Of a DNA stretch of 64,000 bases, positions 58,120-64,000 are shown piece after piece. The translations under genes were made by a program, and so were the position numbers. Numbering within the stretch: the stretch's first letter is position 1; each line of letters begins with the position of its first letter. The stretch is from Ophiodon elongatus (lineage: Eukaryota > Chordata > Actinopteri > Perciformes > Hexagrammidae). The notes beneath the pieces were generated by a model. It saw only the letters and a program-made list of their open reading frames with translations, did no database searches and was not told the DNA's origin. Where the stretch lies: contig JACSYO010000396.1 of NCBI GenBank assembly GCA_016806645.1, positions 1,134,501 to 1,198,500 on the forward strand. The letters are read 5' to 3'.

Positions 58120-59650
58120 ATCTTTTCTCTTACAGATACATCTGTTATCTGCAATGAGACAAGTTTAGAAATGACACCATCTTTTCACTGCTATTGTTGC
58201 AAGATCTGTTTGTGTGGGGTTAGTGAGTGGAATGAAGAGCAACACACAATCCGATGAAGCAGCGCACTAGGATGGCCACAGACTCATTGGCGTTTTCAAT
58301 CCAAAATGGCGGCAGCGCTATCGTTGTGCCGTCTAGCAGCGGCTTACAGAAAAGAGAAAAGCAAAAAGAGTTTTGTCTCTTTGCTCCTATACTTTTTGAG
58401 TGACTGCAACTATCCAGTCACGGTGATGAATCCAGCTTAAGTTCAGCATTTACCCTCCAGCTCAAGCTTCACATGGCTGCAAAGTTGGGTGATGATCCTA
58501 TGTGGGTTCGTCACTATGAGTGACACCTTTCACATTACACATTTGATTAAATATTAACATAAAATACTGATTGAACTACATTCATTTTCTTCCATATTGT
58601 AGCGTTCACTTGAGCATTTGCCCAAGTTTCTTTATGTGTTCATGAGGACATTTGCTCATCTGACTATAGAACTACAACACACACACACACACACACACAC
58701 ACAGTGCTCTCAGCTGACAGTCTTGGCTCTAGTGGGCCACAGGTGGCTCATGTTATTTTCCTTCACTCTACATTCAATGGCACTGTGAGTCAAAGCTAGC
58801 GCCTGGAAACCAAGCAAACAGCTCAATAGTAAAGGATGATTTACTGGCTAACAATAGCAAACAATATGTTCCTGTTTCCCATCAATCATGGCTGACACCA
58901 AAACACAGACGTAGCCTCCTCTTTCTTTCCTTCTGTCACTCACACTTTCCAATGTCCCCTGTAGATTTGGCTGAGGGTCTATGTGTGTGTGTGTGTGTGT
59001 GCCACTTCAACCATGGAGGTAGTATGAACACATCCTGCACATGAGCAGCTAGTGTGAACTTGACAGGTGTTGTTTGCTTTGGTTTCCATTCAAACCTTCA
59101 CTGTAGCCCAGGCCTGAGTCTCTGTGGGTGTTTGTGTGTGTCTACACATTGACAGGTGGTCAAAGACCATGCAATGCTGCCAGAGGGACATAGAAGAAAG
59201 CATAGCAATGACATTGTCTTCACACACACCTTGGATACTGCATAAGTGGGAATGGAAAACTCACACCCCAACACGTCACATGGAGTCTCACTATTGGAGA
59301 GGCGGAGAATAGGAGTCCAACATGCCTTCACTAGTTAAAATACAGTATGGGGTAGCACTGAAGTGTTTTCAACCCATCACAATTAGTACTACTAGAGGGC
59401 TTTCAGCTGATGAACACACCCTTTTTGTGCCGGCATCATGATTATGTCACAGCGTTAGTGAGAGGCATAACAATCTCCATAACTGGAGGCAGACACAAAT
59501 CACTTCAGAGTGGCTAGAGTTACACATCAAAAATCCCATCCTGCTCGGTTGTTGGGTGCCAGAACTTCCAACCTGAAATTTTATTTCATATATTGAGATG
59601 ACAAACTGATTCCAGACTCTTGCGAGCTACAATATCGGCAAAGCTTTTCA
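58120..59650. other. No gene recognised
   Basis: Contains a CA microsatellite at 58678-58702 and a short TG run at 58983-59002. Otherwise unassigned. Confidence 0.45.
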
Positions 59651-60310
59651 GAGATGGCGAGAAAGATGTTGCTAATAGTTTAGCTAAGCCTTCTGCTAAC
59701 CTCAGCTGTCACTTGCCTGCTGAGAGATGGATAGAAAATGTTGCTAATAGGCTTAATTATTAGAGATATTTCAAAGAAAATGTTGCCAATAGGCTTAACT
59801 ATTAGAGAGATGGAAAGAAAATGTTGCTAACATCTTAAGCTATTAGAGAGATGGAGAGAATATGATGCTAATAGGCTAATCTATTAGAGAGATGGATAGA
59901 CAATGTTGCTAATATCTTAAGCTATTAGAGAGATGGAGAGACAATGTTGCTAATATCTTAAGCTATTAGAGAGATGGAGAGACAATGTTGCTAATATCTT
60001 AAGCTATTAGAGAGATGGAGAGAAAATGTTGCTAATATCTTAAGTTATTAGAGAGATGGAGAGAAAATGTTGCTAATATCTTAAGCTATTGGAGAGATGG
60101 AAAGAAAATGTTGCTAATAGGCTAATCTATTAGAGAGATGGAAAGACAATGTTGCTAATAGGCTTAAATATTAGAGAGATGGAAAGACAATGTTGCTAAT
60201 AGGCTTAATTATTAGAGAGATGGAAAGAAAATGTTGCTAATAGGCAAAAGTATTAAAGAGATGGAGAGAAAATATTGCTTGTAGGCTAAACTATTAAAGA
60301 GATAGAGATA
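59651..60310. repeat. 41-bp minisatellite, ~15 units
   Basis: The unit 'attagagagatggagagacaatgttgctaatatcttaagct' is 41 bp. Fifteen copies of the ATGTTGCTAAT core occur from 59664 to about 60271. Central units (59900-60100) are nearly identical and edge units diverge, as expected of an array that turns over in the middle. Two sub-types differ by 'atatcttaagct' versus 'taggctta(a)t'. Confidence 0.95.
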
Positions 60311-62695
60311 GAACGCTTTTCTCTGATCAAATTTACAGACAGTTAGTTAGAGACTAGCTGGTGAACAAATCGGAGCATTTAGCAGCTAAAAAGCCCAACT
60401 CAAGAGTTGTCGGCAACACAAACATACGTTTAGATGTGTAAATAGGCGACTGTATGTTTCCCCAACATCAGACTTAGTTAAAACACAATACACGGATAAC
60501 ACAATGATGAACTATACAGTACTGGAGGCAAACCAATACTGGATTCCTGAGGCCAAAACATATTACATAAACATATTACATAAATACACCAAATTACCTC
60601 AAACATGGTATTTCTATACCTCAATTTATTGTTCCTATATTCCTCAGTGTTGTTGTTTGTTTGTTTTTAAGTTATGCTTGTGACGTGTTTCCATTGTTTC
60701 TATATGTATTTTACTTAGTTTACCTACTAACTTTACACCCCATCATGATGTTTTTCCTAAACTTAACTAAGCCGTTTGTTGCCTAATCCCAACTAAGTGG
60801 TTTTATTGCCTAAACATAAATGCGACCGTTTTAAGGTGAAGGTGTGGCATAAAATTACGTAATAATGAACTATCGTGCTATTTCTACACCTTTCCTTGAG
60901 ATAGGATTGATTTATTTAAGAAGAACAATCAGCACAACATCCTTTTTGTGATTTTTTTTTTTATGACTTAACTGGTTGTAGCTCTGCCGCCAGCCTCAGC
61001 ATCACAGATAGTGATGGTTTGAGTGAGCAGATCCAGTCGGAACTGCTCCAAGTAAAATATCATATTCTTCATTTCAAAAGCGGACATCACTGGATCTACA
61101 CTTTAGTAAAAGGCTGATATTGGCTGCACACACACACACACACACACACTCCCAGGCGGACATCTGTAAAGCTTTGTAATAATTGAAACTAAACATCTGC
61201 TTGGCGGGGACAAAGACGGACCTAACGGAAAACAACAACACTGAATGGTGCCTAACTACATCTGCCATGACAATGGAGCTTTATGCTGAAGCTGGGAGCC
61301 AGTTGGCCAATCTGTGACGAATGGAGCCTCAGGGTTTGTACTGTAGCTCTGACTGCAAACAAGAGACTCTCTCTTTAACAGACACTTTATTCTTCCAGAC
61401 TGGTGGTCAACGAGCTGCTGCCGTAGGCAGATGTATGTGTGTGTGTGTGCATTCTATTTCCAGTTTAAATGAGTGGGAAATACAAGATATTGGCAGATAA
61501 ATACAGTGATCCAGATTACATGTAATGTGCCAAAGGCTCCAATGCAAAGGAATTGAAATTTAATCTTCAAAGCAAATAACCAGTGGTGTGAAGTGGTGGT
61601 AGTGGTGGCACAGCATCAACGGAGGGGAATCCCTGTTTAAAATAATTTTAAGATTCCTGCCAAACCCAACAATGTTGTGGTAGAACAATTCAAAGATGAC
61701 CGCAGGCTTAAATGAGCCGCGTCCTCCTCTACCCGACCATAAAACAATGATGGACTGGCAGCTTCCATTTGAAACAGATTAATTTGTCTGGGTGTCAGGA
61801 GAAGGGCATGGACTGGAGTGGAGTCTCCTCTAGGCCACTAGGACAACACCATCAAGATCATGACACTCCAGAAAGGCCAAGGACGTGGAACGAAGGGCAG
61901 CTGGGGCTTGGGGATGTCTAGGATCTGAAGGATTTAATCATTTAAGCATGTACAGCTGGGGATTATCTCCAGCGGTAGGATTACAAAGTTCAATAAATGT
62001 CTCAGTTTACCGGTTTGTACAGGGTGTCCAAACACGTCGAAGGGCAAAGGTGTTTGTACCGGATCCAAATGGCCCGCTGTCATTGAGAGAGCAAGAATCA
62101 TACATATGGAGACAAAGGAGCACACTTTTGCTCCTCCATGGCACAGCTCAATGTATCATCCACGATTCATGTGATATTTTATGAAAAAGTTACTCTTCAT
62201 TTTTTGTGCGTTTTCCTACGAAAGTCCAACGTAGACTTCTGTTTTCACACAGAACAAGACCAGCGGTCTCCTGCGTTAAAGTAGTGTTTGGATCCAGCTA
62301 TCCACCTTGACCTCCTTACGCAGAGTTTGTTTCTCTTTATACTTCCCGTGGATTACATATGAATTGATTTCTTGGGATGTATAGGAATAAAAGTGTATTC
62401 ATTTCCATAGGTATACGAGCACACAATAGCCTGAACAGTTGGATTTGACATGACTCACTTTTGGTACGAGGTATATTTTCTTTCAGCAAACAGTACCCCG
62501 ATAACGTCGGCGTGATTCTTAGCTGGTCCTCAGTGGTCTGCAGTGCTTTAACTCCACCTTCTAGTTTCGGCTCAGCTTGTTTGGAACCTTGACCGAGGTG
62601 GTACCAGAACAAGTTGTAGGTACTATCCACAACTTTTGTCAATGGAAAACCAAAAATGAGTGAGTCAAACAGAGTCTAGTCGAACCATGCAGAGG
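60311..62695. other. No gene recognised
   Basis: CA microsatellite at 61128-61149 and a short TG run near 61435-61449. No exon or known repeat was supported. Confidence 0.4.
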
Positions 62696-62700
62696 AAAAG

Positions 62701-63046
62701 TGTCAGGATCTCCCAGAGAAGGGAGCAGGATTAGGACCCAAATGCCCTCAAGGGATGACGGAGCCGAGGAATGGTGCAGAATGAGATTTATTTAATGAAA
62801 TCTTCAAAAATCACACGAACAGGACCAAAGGGAAAAACAGTCAAAGAAAACAGACGAACGGACAAGGAGGGACAAGACAAACAGGGCTTAAATACACAGG
62901 GGAGGTGCAGGTGCAGGTGATCAGACACAGGAGGATTCAATTATACAATCACAAGGACAGGAAGTGAAGGGACCCGGGGAAACACAAGACAGGGAACTTT
63001 TCAAAATAAGACAGGAATTCCACACCTAAAACCCCAAACCGTGACA
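62701..63046 (-). mobile_element. Solo LTR, 346 bp, with AAAAG target duplication
   Basis: The ends are TGTCAGGATC at 62701 and ACCGTGACA at 63046, so on the minus strand it starts TGTCACGG and ends CTGACA (TG..CA). AAAAG lies immediately outside both ends (62696-62700 and 63047-63051). On the minus strand a TATTTAAG box (about 62894) is followed by ATTAAATAAA (about 62797), the order promoter then polyadenylation signal expected in an LTR. No interior or second LTR remains. Confidence 0.8.
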
Positions 63047-63051
63047 AAAAG

Positions 63052-64000
63052 AGGCATTTGAGTCATAAAGGAATGGATATAGTTGCACTCTGGCTAATTG
63101 CTGACAAGACCATAGAAATTGTTGGAGGCAAAAAGCCTCTGATTGACAATGCAATAACACATCAATAAAACCCAGAACGGTTCCTTGTCCCTGTTCCTCA
63201 CTCGATGTGAGGCACAGTTCTCCCATATTTCATGATATTTGGGCCAAGTCATGAACAAAATGTGGCCATATTCTACAGCAAATCAAATATGACAATGGAA
63301 CCACTAACCTTAAAGTTGCTTGGTCCTTCCACAACAGTTTTATACCTGATGCATTTGAGCCACATTTACACTCATCTACTGTATTTGCTTCAGACATACA
63401 ACTAGTCATACAGCTTGCACTTCACTCCCACTTTATTACATAATAACTCAAACGTTTACCACCCTTTACTTTGAATTTCAATAACATTTTCACTCTGAAA
63501 AACTTGTATTTTTCACAATACTTGCACAAATAATTGAGTAATAATCAATGATGACTTGAGGATTTAGTGTAAAAAAACATATTAAACATCAATGGCAGCA
63601 CATGTTAAAGCCAATTAGGTGAAACAAGGGAGCTAGACATTTTAATGTTTGCTGTTGCTTAAAGTCATTTGATGTATTTGTTTACACATGTTTGTAAATT
63701 ACATTGACTCTATGTAAGAGAAAAAAAATACATGGACATGATGCACCTACATAACTTTGGAACTATTAACCCAGTAGAGTTAAATCAATGAAAATGATGC
63801 CGTTAAACCGGCAGTATTTCATTAATAATATTTATTTTCTATTTAAGATTTATTTAAAATAACTGAAATTTGTCCTGGACAAAGGCTCCACTTTAATGAC
63901 GTTAACATAATAACGAAGTCTAACACAGCAGGTATTAATATAAAAGGTTATAATTGCATACGTGGTAGTAATACTCCATTAGGTTACAAAGTGGGTACGT
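63052..64000. other. No feature recognised
   Basis: AT-rich unassigned sequence to the end of the window. Confidence 0.5.

Noticed and set aside
1..64000. CRISPR arrays, bacterial operons, phage or plasmid features
   Set aside because: Tandem arrays lack the spacer-repeat structure, and all gene content is vertebrate or retroelement-like.

Overview
The window looks like nuclear DNA of a bony fish, most likely a percomorph-type teleost. The evidence is a split vertebrate gene with GT/AG introns, long CA/TG microsatellites, and teleost-style transposable elements (L2-type LINEs with a TTGAA tail, an RTE-like LINE with an ATGG tail, a fish L1/Tx1-type LINE, hAT and Harbinger-like MITEs, solo LTRs). 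There is no sign of bacterial, plasmid or phage DNA. I recognise one host protein-coding gene. The other long reading frames are retroelement remnants, tandem-repeat artefacts or chance.

The host gene is hccs (holocytochrome c-type synthase) on the minus strand, 35392 down to 31501. Seven coding exons can be placed to the base and together give 281 codons plus stop. It keeps the haem-ligand histidine region, several Cys-Pro haem motifs and the invariant C-terminus. Its third CP motif appears to come from a duplicated 48-bp exon. A (CA)33 tract starts 2 nt after the stop codon. A CpG-rich stretch at about 36240-36490 with two CACGTG boxes is the probable promoter.

Layout. 1-3250: patchwork of a degraded retroelement (317-1711), a hAT-like element (1892-3246) and a Harbinger-like MITE nested in it (2694-3111). 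3250-8300: a perfect 24-bp inverted repeat (4170-4220) and a dead L2 LINE (5127-6615). 8300-21250: mostly unannotatable sequence with microsatellites, a 13-bp satellite, short repeats and several stretches that look like candidate conserved non-coding DNA. 21250-27420: dense repeat cluster with a MITE carrying another repeat, two related LTRs in inverted orientation, and a second L2 copy. 27420-31330: no recognisable content. 31330-36490: hccs. 36490-46560: LINE tails, an 882-bp minisatellite of 42-bp units (39746-40627) and a hAT-like MITE. 46560-52800: a full-span L1-type LINE on the minus strand with its target-site duplication preserved; its endonuclease-coding part has been replaced by a truncated RTE-like LINE on the plus strand. 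52800-64000: microsatellites, a second RTE-like copy with target-site duplication (57425-58110), a 41-bp minisatellite (59651-60310) and a solo LTR with AAAAG duplications (62701-63046).

No operon-like or defence-like gene system is visible. The structures most worth a second look are the CP-motif exon duplication in hccs, the 42-bp/84-bp minisatellite that presents about twenty 5' splice-site motifs on its minus strand, the perfect palindrome, and the L1/RTE replacement event. Family names for repeats come from memory of their ends and protein motifs, not from a database search.
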